From Petrimonas mucosa (GTDB taxonomy: Bacteria > Bacteroidota > Bacteroidia > Bacteroidales > Dysgonomonadaceae): a DNA stretch of 64,000 nt. The position numbers were made by a program, and so were the translations under genes. Of the stretch, positions 9,389-18,712 are shown in pieces. Where the stretch lies: the NCBI RefSeq assembly GCF_900095795.1, contig NZ_LT608328.1, forward strand, positions 1,047,001 through 1,111,000. The letters are read 5' to 3'. How positions within the stretch are numbered: the first letter of the stretch is position 1; every line of letters begins with the position of its first letter. The notes under the pieces were generated by a model. That model was given only the letters and a program-made list of their open reading frames with translations. It was not told the origin of the DNA and ran no database searches.

Positions 9389-10740
9389 TGGGCAAATTTC
9401 AATCCGTTCAATTTGTTCCAGTCTCCACGGGTAAAATCGGGAATTTTAACGGGCATGCCTCCGTTTAGAACCGACTGTTCGCTCAGTTCAACCAGACAGG
9501 ACCATTCCGCAGCGTCATAAACATCCTGGTCGAGCGGCAATCCGTTCCTCAGGCAATAGATCAGCCGGTAGTCCATGATGAAATCCATGCCGCCGTGCCC
9601 GCCTACCTTTTTTGCAAATTCCCCGATCTCCTTGATGAAGGGATGTTCATACCGGCTCATCAGCGAGTCGATCTTCGCTTTGGGGAGGAATCCGTGTGCA
9701 TTGGGTTCCAGTGCGATCAATTCAGATGGATACTTCTGGAAGAATCCTTTAGTTCCACTGATGGTATGGAGCCTGCTGTAAGGCCTTGGGCTTGTCACGT
9801 CGTGCTGGATCATTATTGTCCGGCCTTTTTCGGTTTTGATGATGGTGGTGTTCATATCGCCCAGTTTGTACTCCTGTTTTGCCTGAGGAGAGTTTTCCCC
9901 AAATTTATTCTTGGCGTACTCCGTCATCCCAAACTGATCTGAGGAGACCGAAACCAGGTAGTTCATCTTGTCACCGCGGTGAATGTTCATCACCTGGCAT
10001 ATCGGTCCGAGCCCGTGGGTGGGGTATGGGTTACCGGTATGGGCCGTGTTGAACTTCAGCCTCCACATGTCCCAATAGGCGCCAGGCTGGAAGTTGCTTG
10101 ACCTTAAATCGTGGATGTAGGCGCCCTCGCCGTGTACAATATTTCCGAAGAGTCCCTGTTGAGCCATATTCAATGTGTTCAGCTCGAAGAAGTCGTAACA
10201 GGTGTTCTCCAGCATCATGCAGTGGCGTTGTGTCTTTTCGGCCGTGTTCACCAGTTGCCAGCACTCTTCGATGGTGGTTGCCGCAGGAACCTCGATGGCC
10301 ACATGTTTCCCCTGCTGCATGGCATATACGGCCATGGGAGTGTGGTGAAGCCAGTCGGTACAGATATAGACCAGATCAATATCTTTTCGTCGGCACAACT
10401 CTTTCCATGCATCCTCGCCGACATATTCATCTGCCGGCTTGAGACCCTTGTCGGCCAACGTCTTTTGTGATCTTTTTACCTTGTCGGCATCCAGATCGCA
10501 GAGGGCTTTGATCTCCACCCCTTCGATAAAGGTGTATCTACCCACAGCACCGCTTCCACGGTTGCCTAGACCGATAAATCCAACCCGTACTGTAGGGATG
10601 GGATCGACTGCCAATTGAAGTACGCTGCGTTGCCCCTCTTCACGCGGAGGTTCAGGGTTTTGAAACAGTCCTGCCGGTTGGGCGAATCCTCCTACTGTGA
10701 GGATCAGGGCTAAAATCAGTAGATTAATCCGATATTTCAT
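9385..10740 (-). CDS. Exported Gfo/Idh/MocA-family enzyme, GH109-like
   Basis: NAD-binding oxidoreductase-fold enzyme of the type that includes GH109, where NAD is kept in the active site and glycosides are cleaved by an oxidation/elimination mechanism. The start at 10740 (MKYRINLLIL) is preferred because it gives a Sec signal peptide; the frame extends another 63 codons upstream with no signal. The Rossmann motif is GFIGLGNRGSG (about residue 54). The usual EKP motif is replaced by IEVPAATT, as in GH109 proteins. A C-terminal substrate domain follows (GAYIHDLRSSNF, PYPTHGLGPICQ). It lies between the Tat-exported Gfo protein and the esterases. Alpha-N-acetylgalactosaminidase activity is possible, but another glycoside is equally plausible. 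Confidence 0.82.
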   Translation of the reverse strand: MKYRINLLILALILTVGGFAQPAGLFQNPEPPREEGQRSVLQLAVDPIPTVRVGFIGLGNRGSGAVGRYTFIEGVEIKALCDLDADKVKRSQKTLADKGLKPADEYVGEDAWKELCRRKDIDLVYICTDWLHHTPMAVYAMQQGKHVAIEVPAATTIEECWQLVNTAEKTQRHCMMLENTCYDFFELNTLNMAQQGLFGNIVHGEGAYIHDLRSSNFQPGAYWDMWRLKFNTAHTGNPYPTHGLGPICQVMNIHRGDKMNYLVSVSSDQFGMTEYAKNKFGENSPQAKQEYKLGDMNTTIIKTEKGRTIMIQHDVTSPRPYSRLHTISGTKGFFQKYPSELIALEPNAHGFLPKAKIDSLMSRYEHPFIKEIGEFAKKVGGHGGMDFIMDYRLIYCLRNGLPLDQDVYDAAEWSCLVELSEQSVLNGGMPVKIPDFTRGDWNKLNGLKFAH

Positions 10741-10814
10741 ATCAATTTCATTTTTTACTTTTGTTCTTTTACTCAATTTTCGCAAGAATCTGTTGTCGAC
10801 AATTCCCTCTGTTG

Positions 10815-12167
10815 TTATTCTTTTCCCGGAACTCCCGCTACCGGAATTGTTTCTGGAATATTCTCCACGGGTCCCATGATATAAGTTTTGGGGCCCAGGT
10901 AAAGGTCGGAGTTCAACACCTCGTCCCACGTGATATCTTTACCTGTATAGGCTGCCATCCGTCCCATGATGGTGATGAGTGAAGAGTAGGCCTGGTCTTC
11001 ACCGTCGTTGATGGTATTTCCGGTGCGTATGGCGGTAACCAGGTTGATATGCTCCTGAACGAACGGATTCTTTACCTTCCATGGCGACTGGGTATCACCC
11101 TCCTCGGGATAGGGGTATTCCCAGATAACGTTCCCGTTCCAGTCGTACAGTTTCCCGGAGGCATCCGCATATCCGTCGGTACAGTTAATCTGTTCCACTT
11201 TTCCGTTGGTACAACCGTCGATCTGTCTGGCGGCACAATGTGTCCGCATACCGTTGTCATACAGATATTCGATGCTGAAGAAGTCGTATTGGTCGCCGGT
11301 TACCCTCCGTTGGCGACCACCCCAGCCGGTCGCCTTGATCGGATTCTTGCCGAGGTACCAGTTCATGACGTCTACTTCGTGAATGAATTGTTCGGTGATG
11401 TGGTCGCCTGATAGCCAGCAGAAGTTCACCCAGTTTCGCAGCATATATTCCATGTCGCTCCATTCCGGCCTTCTGGTACGGAACCAGAGTGCGCCTCCGT
11501 TACGGATGATGTTTGCGCCCACAATATCGCCAATCTCCCCGTTCAGAACCCTCCTGCGCGTCTCCATGTAATCTTTTTGAGAACGGCGGATGGTTCCGCT
11601 AACAATATTCAGGTTCAGGTTTTTTGCCCTTTTTACTGCAGCCAGCACCTTTCTGACACCAAAGGGATCGACGGCGATCGGTTTTTCCATGAAGATATGT
11701 TTCCGTGCGTTGACCGCGGCTTCAACATGGGCCGGCCTGAAATGGGGTGGTGTGCACAGCAGTACCAGATCGACACCCGAGTCGATCACCTTTTCATAGC
11801 TGTCGAACCCGATAAAACAGTTTTCATCGGCTATCTCGACGTTCCGTTCCTTTTTCAGGATCTCCCGGCAACTGTTCAACTTATCCTGGAAAACGTCGCC
11901 AAGGGCAACAATCTGCAGGTTAGGTCCAGCATTCAGAAAATCCATGGCTGCCCCGGTACCGCGGCCCCCGCACCCGATAAGTCCGGCTTTGATCACTTTC
12001 CCGTCAGGAGCCTGCTCCAGCAATTCGGGCAAGGTCATTTCGCCCTTTTTCGATCTTTCGGTTGAACAGGAACTCAATAACGGAAATCCGCCCACCACTC
12101 CTGCCGTTCCAGCCACGACTGAACTTTTAATAAAGTCTCTTCTCGACAATGAATTGTTGTTATTCAT
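10815..12167 (-). CDS. Tat-exported Gfo/Idh/MocA-family oxidoreductase
   Basis: A 450-residue NAD(P)-dependent sugar oxidoreductase. It begins with a Tat signal (SRRDFIKSS) followed by a cysteine that may be lipidated (LLSSCS), so it should be exported folded with its cofactor. The Rossmann motif is GLIGCGGRGTG and the catalytic-type motif is MEKPIAV (about residue 157). The C-terminal domain has HEVDVMNWYLG. It sits between the exported TIM-barrel protein and the GH109-like protein, all on one strand with short gaps. The set resembles periplasmic oxidoreductive glycan-cleavage clusters known in Bacteroides. The substrate is not evident. Confidence 0.83.
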   Translation of the reverse strand: MNNNNSLSRRDFIKSSVVAGTAGVVGGFPLLSSCSTERSKKGEMTLPELLEQAPDGKVIKAGLIGCGGRGTGAAMDFLNAGPNLQIVALGDVFQDKLNSCREILKKERNVEIADENCFIGFDSYEKVIDSGVDLVLLCTPPHFRPAHVEAAVNARKHIFMEKPIAVDPFGVRKVLAAVKRAKNLNLNIVSGTIRRSQKDYMETRRRVLNGEIGDIVGANIIRNGGALWFRTRRPEWSDMEYMLRNWVNFCWLSGDHITEQFIHEVDVMNWYLGKNPIKATGWGGRQRRVTGDQYDFFSIEYLYDNGMRTHCAARQIDGCTNGKVEQINCTDGYADASGKLYDWNGNVIWEYPYPEEGDTQSPWKVKNPFVQEHINLVTAIRTGNTINDGEDQAYSSLITIMGRMAAYTGKDITWDEVLNSDLYLGPKTYIMGPVENIPETIPVAGVPGKE

Positions 12168-12237
12168 ATTGAAAAATGGTTATTAATAGGTTAATTTTAT
12201 TTACAAGTATCCGTCATCAGGGTCGCAAAAGCCGATA

Positions 12238-13152
12238 TTAGAGGTAGGATATGATTTCGTCCATCTGGGTCGAGATCTCTTTCAGCCGTTGCCGGTCTCC
12301 CCCGTTAACCTCTGCTGTCAACCAGCCACCCTGGTGATTTATCTCCCTGATAGCCTTCATCACCACCGGCCAGTTGTTGTCCCCTTTCAACAGGTCAACC
12401 TTGAATCCTTCCCACAACCCTTTCGAGTTCATCAGCTCCCGGCTGAACTCCTTGATGTGGAGTTTCATGATACGGGAGTGAAGTGTCTTGATCCAATGCT
12501 CAGGCCAGCCGTATCGCAATACATTCCCAATGTCGAAATACCAGCCAACCAGGGGATGGTTGATCTCATCGATATATCTTTTCGCCTCGACGGGACTTAG
12601 CAGGAAGTTATTCCAGACGTTCTCCAGCGCGATCTGCATTCCGGTTTTCTCGGCATATGGGATCAACTCCCTGATTGCCTGTTGCGACGTGATATATGCC
12701 TGTTCGTAGGAGACCTTTTCATTAACTACACCCGGAACCACCAGGACCGTATCGCCGCCCATCTCCTTCACCTCCTGCAAGGATTTTGCAATGGAGTCGA
12801 TGCACTTTTTTCTTACCGCCGGATCGGGATCGGAAAGGGGAGAACTCCAATGGTCCTTGTTCACCACCGTGGGGAGTTCGATACCCGTTTTGGATTTTGC
12901 CTCCAGGATTTCTGACATGGTGTAATCGACGGGGCTGTTCAGCTCCACGCCGTCAAAGCCCAACTCTCTTGCAATCTTGAATTTATCGGTTAATGATGTT
13001 CCCTCCTTGATCATTCCGAGCCCCAGGCTCTTTTTTAAAGTGACCCTCTTGGCCGGCTTGCCTTGCAGGACCGAGGCCGAAGAGGCAAGGGGTGTCATGG
13101 CTGCCGCTCCGGCCAAGACTGCTGCTGACTTGATAAAATCTTTCCTGTTCAT
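12238..13152 (-). CDS. Exported TIM-barrel protein, sugar phosphate isomerase/epimerase-like
   Basis: A 304-residue member of the xylose-isomerase-like TIM-barrel (AP_endonuc_2) superfamily. An N-terminal RKDFIK signal with a hydrophobic stretch indicates export, Tat-like with one arginine changed to lysine. The barrel shows typical metal-site motifs: LGFDGVELNSP, IALENVWNNF, YFDIGN and LHIKEF. Exported relatives next to Gfo/Idh/MocA proteins act on keto-sugars, as isomerases or in elimination of 3-keto-glycosides. It is the first surviving gene downstream of the IS block, so its native promoter connection (from 22955 leftwards) has been interrupted by about 5.4 kb of IS DNA. Confidence 0.8.
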   Translation of the reverse strand: MNRKDFIKSAAVLAGAAAMTPLASSASVLQGKPAKRVTLKKSLGLGMIKEGTSLTDKFKIARELGFDGVELNSPVDYTMSEILEAKSKTGIELPTVVNKDHWSSPLSDPDPAVRKKCIDSIAKSLQEVKEMGGDTVLVVPGVVNEKVSYEQAYITSQQAIRELIPYAEKTGMQIALENVWNNFLLSPVEAKRYIDEINHPLVGWYFDIGNVLRYGWPEHWIKTLHSRIMKLHIKEFSRELMNSKGLWEGFKVDLLKGDNNWPVVMKAIREINHQGGWLTAEVNGGDRQRLKEISTQMDEIISYL

Positions 13153-13286
13153 GAGAATATATGTTTTTTGATATTATTGCGGATATCGGGTAATCGATAT
13201 TGCTATGCAAATGGCATTGACCATAATGCGTCGTAAAGGTAAGGATTATTTTGCAGACCTGCTCTCAACATCGGAAATAAATATAT

Positions 13287-14962
13287 GCCACCTAAAAGTC
13301 TCAAATAAAAGTTGCATATGTCAGGTAAAGTATTTATCTTTAAAGTGTTATACAAAAACAAACATTCACCCGACACATGCAAGACAAAAATAGTAAAAAA
13401 ATCTCATTTACTGCCTGTTCAGTAAAGAAAAAGTTCAGTTCAGAACAATTAACATCATATTCAGGGTTAAGCGTAACCTCTGATTTTATCAACCATTGCG
13501 GTATTTATGGCAAACTGGAACATCTTTTTCCAACCATCCGCCACAATGCAAGCCGTTTCAGCACAGCCCAAATACTCTCAAGTATCCTGTTGGCATCGTT
13601 GTGCGGTGTTCACCGTTTGAAGCGGATTGAAAACTTCACCTTTGACGCCTTGGTTGCCCGCTTGTTGAAGTTACCCAAGAACATTGACGAGGACACCATC
13701 CGCCGCCATTTGACAGGTTTGGGTGAAAGGGGCGCCCGTTCGCTTCACGAGCTGTTGTTGGGTTTTACAGGCATGCAAGTTTCCCGTTGCGGTTTAAGCC
13801 GCTTGACACTTGATTGCGACTCAAGCACATTTACCGTTTACGGCAACCAACAAGGGGCTGAGGTGGGTTATAACTCGCATAAGAAGGGTTCGAAAAGCTA
13901 TCACCCCATCTTATGTTTTGTCACGGAGATGAAACTGCTTGTCAATTCGTGGCTCCGCCCGGGTTCAAGCTACACCTCAAACGGCGTTTGTGAATTTGTC
14001 AAAGAAACCTTGGCCGCTCTTCCCCAAAAGGTGGAGAAGGTGTTTTTCAGGGCCGACAGCGGTTTTTTCAATGGTGGATTATTTAATTTGTTAGAAGACG
14101 GTAAACATGAATATTTGGTGAAAGTAAAGCTGAAAAACCTGAAAGATTTGCTTGCCGGGCAGACATGGCAACCGGTTGACCCACGGACGGCGACCTGCCG
14201 GTTTACACATCAATGTAGCGGTTGGAGGAATCCCCGCATGTTTTATGCCGTGCGCATCATAAAGCAAATGGTTGAAGTCGATTATTTTGGCGAAAAACAA
14301 TTTGTACCCGAGTATGAGTACTTTTGCTATTGCTCGAACCTGAAAGGATTGGATGCCTTGCAGCTCCATACCCTTTATGGATCCCGATCAGAGAGTGAGA
14401 ATTGGATCGAGCAAACCAAAAACTCGCTTTGTGCGGGAAAAACCATCACGCATGATTTTTGGGTAAACGATATTCTTTGGCAACTTTCGTCATTTGCCTA
14501 CAGTTTATCGGTGCTCATGCGATACCGGGGCGACTTTTGGGTTTGGCGTCAAGAGCACTCTACCTTCCGAGAATGGTTTATCCGAGTGCCGGGAAAAGTG
14601 GTGAAATCCGGCAGGCAGGTCACGGTAAAAATGCCAAAGGAGTATTACCGAAAAGCGGGGTGGCGTGATTTTGAGCAGCGAATAACGACAACGATGACCG
14701 GATGACGGATTTTCACTTAATCGTCCATCGCCATCTTTCGTGTCGTAAAAGGGTTTATGACAAGGAATTGCCATGCCTTGGAAGAGTGGTAATGTTAATA
14801 TATATAAAAACGCCACCATAAAAAGTAAATCAACACGTTAAACGTGCAAGAAACAGTGAAGATGAAAAGAAAATAAAACGGTATCTCTCGAAAAAAAAGA
14901 GAAATTCCGCTTTGAAAACTATTAACTTGAGTTGGGAATTTCAAATGAGATTTTTAAGTGCC
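13287..14962 (+). mobile_element. IS1380-family insertion sequence, copy 1
   Basis: Imperfect terminal repeats face each other: GCCACCTAAAAGTCTCA at the left end (13287) and GGCACTTAAAAATCTCA read inward from 14962. Both are flanked by ATATAT (13281-13286, 14963-14968), consistent with a 4-6 bp target duplication. The element lies between the exported TIM-barrel gene and the 3' end of the cytoplasmic Gfo/Idh/MocA gene. Its right 112 bp (from 14851) form part of the 716-bp repeat, so it was here before the IS1634-family insertion. Confidence 0.8.
13377..14705 (+). CDS. IS1380-family transposase
   Basis: A 442-residue DDE transposase. The family hallmark LDCDSSTFTVYGNQQGAEVG appears near residue 144, followed by FFRADSGFF (about residue 224) with the second catalytic aspartate. 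Late in the protein, YGSRSESENWIEQTKN supplies the glutamate. The frame is intact, so the element may be active. It is clearly related to, but not a copy of, the second IS1380 transposase at 17045. Confidence 0.9.
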   Translation: MQDKNSKKISFTACSVKKKFSSEQLTSYSGLSVTSDFINHCGIYGKLEHLFPTIRHNASRFSTAQILSSILLASLCGVHRLKRIENFTFDALVARLLKLPKNIDEDTIRRHLTGLGERGARSLHELLLGFTGMQVSRCGLSRLTLDCDSSTFTVYGNQQGAEVGYNSHKKGSKSYHPILCFVTEMKLLVNSWLRPGSSYTSNGVCEFVKETLAALPQKVEKVFFRADSGFFNGGLFNLLEDGKHEYLVKVKLKNLKDLLAGQTWQPVDPRTATCRFTHQCSGWRNPRMFYAVRIIKQMVEVDYFGEKQFVPEYEYFCYCSNLKGLDALQLHTLYGSRSESENWIEQTKNSLCAGKTITHDFWVNDILWQLSSFAYSLSVLMRYRGDFWVWRQEHSTFREWFIRVPGKVVKSGRQVTVKMPKEYYRKAGWRDFEQRITTTMTG

Positions 14963-15566
14963 ATATATGCCGATCGTTAAGGTTTTCTTCTGCCATCCAT
15001 CTCATTTCCCTTTTCGTGACCGAGCGGAAATTTTATGGGGAGGTTGTCGCGATTGGAGCGGTAAATGGCTGTAAAGAGCTCTACCGTCCTTCGGCCATCT
15101 TCGCCGGTAACCAGTGGATCCCGGTTCTCCTCCAAGGCAAGCAGGAAATCTTCGATCTGTCGCTCCATATAGTAGACCGTCGGATCGATCCTGCTAAAAT
15201 GACGCGCATCTTCAGCGTTCCACTCCCTCACCAGCTCCTCTTCCCCGGGGATGGTCCATATGTCATTCAATGGCGGTTCAACTATTCCCTTCATTCCGGC
15301 GATAAACATGGCCCCTCCATCGGTCTGGACACCGACTGAAGCTCCATTCTCGCCATGTATCTGTACCTTGCCGTATATCCCCGGTTTTTGCGAATTGCTC
15401 ACGATTATACTCCCGATGCCGCCGTTCCTGAATTTTATGATGGCCAGGGCAGTATCTTCCACTTCAATGTATGGATGATTCAGGTTTCTCCAGAGACCGT
15501 AAACCTCATCGATCTCTCCCATGAACCAGAGCAGGATGTCGAGTTGATGAGGCGCCTGGTTCACCA
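14851..15566. repeat. 716-bp direct repeat, left copy, abutting the IS1634-family element
   Basis: Matches 18713-19428 over the whole length. The only difference I found is at 14942 (C) versus 18804 (T). It holds 112 bp of the right end of IS1380 copy 1, a short spacer and the 3' 590 bp of the Gfo/Idh/MocA gene. It ends exactly at the IS terminal repeat CCTGACTTCGTCA, so it reads as a very long target-site duplication. Confidence 0.9.
14977..15566 (-). pseudogene. Duplicated 3' fragment of the Gfo/Idh/MocA gene
   Basis: Encodes the C-terminal 196 residues (from VNQAPHQLDIL to the stop) of the protein whose full gene is at 18839-19966. It lacks the Rossmann domain and promoter. It exists only because it lies within the left copy of the 716-bp repeat. 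Confidence 0.9.
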
Positions 15567-17040
15567 CCTGACTTCGTCATTGCGTCACCCAAAAATCTTC
15601 ATCAAAGAGTTTGGCGATTTTCTGATGCCTTGCCATCAACATTGTCTGAGTGTATACATCCTTGTTCAGAGGTAGCTTAATTTGTATGGTTGTGATGGTC
15701 TTAGCCAATGCAAGCACCTTGTCTACGCTCATTTTAATCTCTGAGACTTTCAGCATGCGCTCCAATTCCTTGTATACTTTCAAAGCCACAAAGCAGATGC
15801 ATATATGAGCCTCGATGCGTTTGCGTGTAAAATGAAACATAGGACGTATCTCTATCTTTGATTTGGCTATACGGAAGGCCCGTTCTACATGCCAAAGGTT
15901 GTGGTATGCAGCATAAACGTCTTGTATTGGTATATCCGTATTGGTGAGATATCCCTTTAGACCATCCCATTTGGAGTCGTCGGCAACACGGTCATAGTTG
16001 ATGGCTACCTTCACTTCACCATCCATGGATAAAAACTTATTGTAACCTCTTTTGTTGATGTTACCTTTAGTGAGCGCACCATGCTTATATGCCTTTTCCA
16101 ATCTGCGTATTCCCTTCTCTCGGTTATAGGCATCTTTCTTTGCACGGTCATCTGTATAGCCGACCAAGAGCCGACGGCCACCTCCTTTGTCATATTCAAC
16201 CATCTGGCAGTCGCGCTTTGGCTGTTCCAATATCCAGTTCTTGACTTCCTGACTTTCATTCTTTATCTTCGCACCTATTATATACTTGTAGCCATGAGCC
16301 TCAAGTTCCGCTATATTTGCATTGTTCATCAGACCAGAGTCGGCTACCACAACGAAGTTTTCCAAACCGTATTTGCTTACAAACTCGTTTATCGTCGGCA
16401 GCATCGTGTGGCCTTCATATTTGTTGCCCTCATGGATGCAATAGGCAAGCGGATAGCCGCCAAGGCTAACAAGCAGGCCGAGTATGATCTGAGGATTACT
16501 GTGACGTCCCTCCTTTGAGAAGCCTGTCTTGCGCAAGTCGTCCTCATAATCCGCTTCAAAGTAAAGTGTGGTGACATCATAGAACAACACACCGATATTG
16601 CCACCGAACAGTTTTGCAGTATGGCGCACGCTGATGTCCTGTACGATTTCGTGCTGATGGTCGCTAAGCTTGTCAAGATAGCGATAGATTTTTGAGAGAT
16701 CCACATCTTCGTCAAAGTGGTTTTTCAGATATTCCACCGTAGCAGCCTTGCTCGTTGGATATGCCAAACGGGCTTTCACTAGCTTGCGGAACACTTCATC
16801 GTCAATACGATTGAAACCAATCCTATCAAAAGTGCGGTCCAATATCAAGTCGTAACCATTGAGAAGTATATTACTCACCTGTGACAATACACGACGTACT
16901 TCTTCTCGCTCACGATCACACGCTTTACGCTCCTCACCATATAAATCGAGTTGGGGATGACGCCGGGATTCTTCTTTTGAAATCCATTCTTTTGCTTCAT
17001 TGACAAGATTTTCGACCTCATCTTCATTATACCCAGATTT

Positions 17041-18491
17041 GTCATTAGGAACTAAGATCCACTGGTAATTCGATATAAGATGAAGCTGCCCATAATCCTT
17101 TAAACCATTCTCGTCTTTGCATTGCCAAGGAAAGTTTTAATATTCTTGAATTCCCATTTTTAACCATATATGCACCAATGGCAAATGTTTTGTACCTGAT
17201 TGTTTTGAGAAACTTTTGCGTCTTCTCCTTTAGTATCACTTGACGAAAAAGACTCATAAGATTATATGCCATCATTACAAAATTGAGGCAGGCTTCTGTT
17301 GCCCAAAAATCCTTTGTATTAAAGTTTTCTGCGGCAAAATCATATTTAATTTCTTTTATCCTATTCTCACAATCAGCCCTGCCTCTGTATAAATCATAAA
17401 CAGCTTTGGCAGGAAGATTCATATTGGTAATGAAGCACGAATAGCGATAATTTTTATATATGCCTTCTTCTTCAAATAGTCGTAATTGTTTGCCTGCAGC
17501 CTTAGGCCTTGTATTTATTTCCTGGCGAATCATCACAAGTCTTCTTGGAGATGCCCAATCTTCAGCCTGATAAGTTGTTTCTGCAATTTCTAATCCATCA
17601 TCAAGTGTAAGCCAGGTTTTATGGGCTGCTAATTTTATTTTAATCGGACGATAAAATTTAGCGGCAACAATATAATTTATGGGTTTAGCCTCCAGATACT
17701 CAAAAATATCTCTTTGATAAAATCCGCTGTCAGCACGTATAAGGCCTACTGTTTTGCCTGTGAGTTTACTCAAGGTGTCTTCTAAAAAACCATAGAAATT
17801 ATTGGTAGTATAACTATTACCCGGGCGTAACCAAAAGTTGGCTATCATTCGGCAATCTGAAACAAATGCCATTAAAGGATGGTGTGATTTTCGACCTGGT
17901 TTCTTTGGATTATAACCAACTTCTGCTCCTTGTTGGTTTCCATAACGTGTAAAAATAGTAGAATCAAAGTCTAACGTGTAATTATCAAACAGCAAATTAC
18001 TAAAAAACCATTGGTATAGCTTGGTAAATACTTCTTGATTAGTGGACTGGGAAAACTTGCTGAAGTATCTCTGGAATGCTTTGCTGCCTGCCATTCTTTT
18101 CCATCCGAAAAATTCTTTTATAACTTCATCCTGTCTGGTAACTTCTAAATGCTCGAAACAACTTGCTCCGCACCATATTCCAATCCAAAAATGCAATAAT
18201 AATTGATGGGGAGAATATCCTCTGTTGGAGCCTTGTTCCGGTAAAGGCAGACGATGGAATACTTCTTCCATTTTTAGTTTTCTCAAAAATTGCTGCATCA
18301 AAGAAATGCCTCCCCAGGGAGTAATTTCTTTATCTGTAAAATCAATTTTAAGTTCCATTTTAACCAATAAGAAATTCTTACATAAAAATCAGCTAAAATT
18401 TTCAGTAATTAAAGCCTAATAGAAACTATTAATCAACAACTTATGAACATGATTCTCTAATGGCGGTCATTAGAGATTAGGTCCTAATGAC
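17041..18491 (-). mobile_element. IS1380-family insertion sequence, copy 2, nested in the IS1634-family element
   Basis: Terminal repeats GTCATTAGGAACTAAGATC (from 17041) and GTCATTAGGACCTAATCTC (read inward from 18491) match at 16 of 19 positions. ATTT flanks both sides (17037-17040, 18492-18495), a 4-bp duplication as expected for the family. Length is 1451 bp. It lies within the transposase gene of the host element. Confidence 0.78.
17045..18367 (-). CDS. IS1380-family transposase (nested element)
   Basis: A 440-residue transposase with the family signature LDFDSTIFTRYGNQQGAEVG and a second aspartate motif LIRADSGFYQ. The glutamate region is YDLYRGRADCENRIKEIKYD. The frame is intact. The stop codon falls inside the left terminal inverted repeat (17045-17047), so there is no untranslated 3' spacer. 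It is moderately similar to the transposase at 13377; the two elements arrived independently. Confidence 0.9.
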   Translation of the reverse strand: MVKMELKIDFTDKEITPWGGISLMQQFLRKLKMEEVFHRLPLPEQGSNRGYSPHQLLLHFWIGIWCGASCFEHLEVTRQDEVIKEFFGWKRMAGSKAFQRYFSKFSQSTNQEVFTKLYQWFFSNLLFDNYTLDFDSTIFTRYGNQQGAEVGYNPKKPGRKSHHPLMAFVSDCRMIANFWLRPGNSYTTNNFYGFLEDTLSKLTGKTVGLIRADSGFYQRDIFEYLEAKPINYIVAAKFYRPIKIKLAAHKTWLTLDDGLEIAETTYQAEDWASPRRLVMIRQEINTRPKAAGKQLRLFEEEGIYKNYRYSCFITNMNLPAKAVYDLYRGRADCENRIKEIKYDFAAENFNTKDFWATEACLNFVMMAYNLMSLFRQVILKEKTQKFLKTIRYKTFAIGAYMVKNGNSRILKLSLAMQRREWFKGLWAASSYIELPVDLSS

Positions 18492-18620
18492 ATTTTTGGG
18501 TTATATGCAACACCAATTGTGGCAAGTTCTTTCATCTTGCCACCGATTTTCTCAACAACAATAACTCCGATATTGCCAGAACGATGTCTTTTCTTTCTGA
18601 TAAACATAGTTAAAAAACCT

Positions 18621-18650
18621 TTTGCGTCACCCAAAATTAGGTGACGCAAA
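18621..18650 (-). promoter_or_regulatory. Leader hairpin of the IS1634-family element
   Basis: A perfect 11-bp stem TTTGCGTCACC / GGTGACGCAAA with an 8-nt loop lies just before the transposase start at 18607. Hairpins in this position commonly limit read-through transcription from outside promoters into IS genes. That role is inferred here. Confidence 0.45.
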
Positions 18651-18712
18651 GATACAAAATATTGTTTATCAATCAGTTATAAAATAAGTGTTTTTTGAGT
18701 GACGAAGTCAGG

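Larger units (their letters stand above)
15577..18607 (-). pseudogene. IS1634-family transposase, interrupted
   Basis: The N-terminal part starts at 18607 (MFIRKKRHRSGNIGVIVVEK) and runs to the nested IS1380 element at 18491. The rest resumes left of 17041 (DEVENLVNEAKEWIS) and continues in one frame to the stop at 15577. It includes FYDVTTLYFE, VVADSGLMN and a late YHNLWHVERAFRIAKSKIE, which fit the DDE residues. If the nested element is removed with a 4-bp ATTT duplication, the two halves are off by one base in a run of A residues. The gene may therefore have been frameshifted already, or the duplication differs. Confidence 0.85.
15567..18712 (-). mobile_element. IS1634-family insertion sequence, carrying a nested IS1380-family element
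   Basis: The ends are the inverted repeat CCTGACTTCGTCA (15567-15579 and inverted at 18700-18712). Without the nested 17041-18491 element the length is about 1.69 kb. It is flanked immediately on both sides by the 716-bp direct repeats. Members of this family are known, from Mycoplasma IS1634, for long and variable target duplications, which matches what is seen. The transposase is broken by the nested element, so this copy should not move by itself. Confidence 0.85.

Noticed and set aside
10741-10929. N-terminal extension of the GH109-like gene
   Set aside because: The extra 63 codons overlap the end of the preceding gene and carry no signal, whereas the ATG at 10740 starts a good Sec signal peptide.
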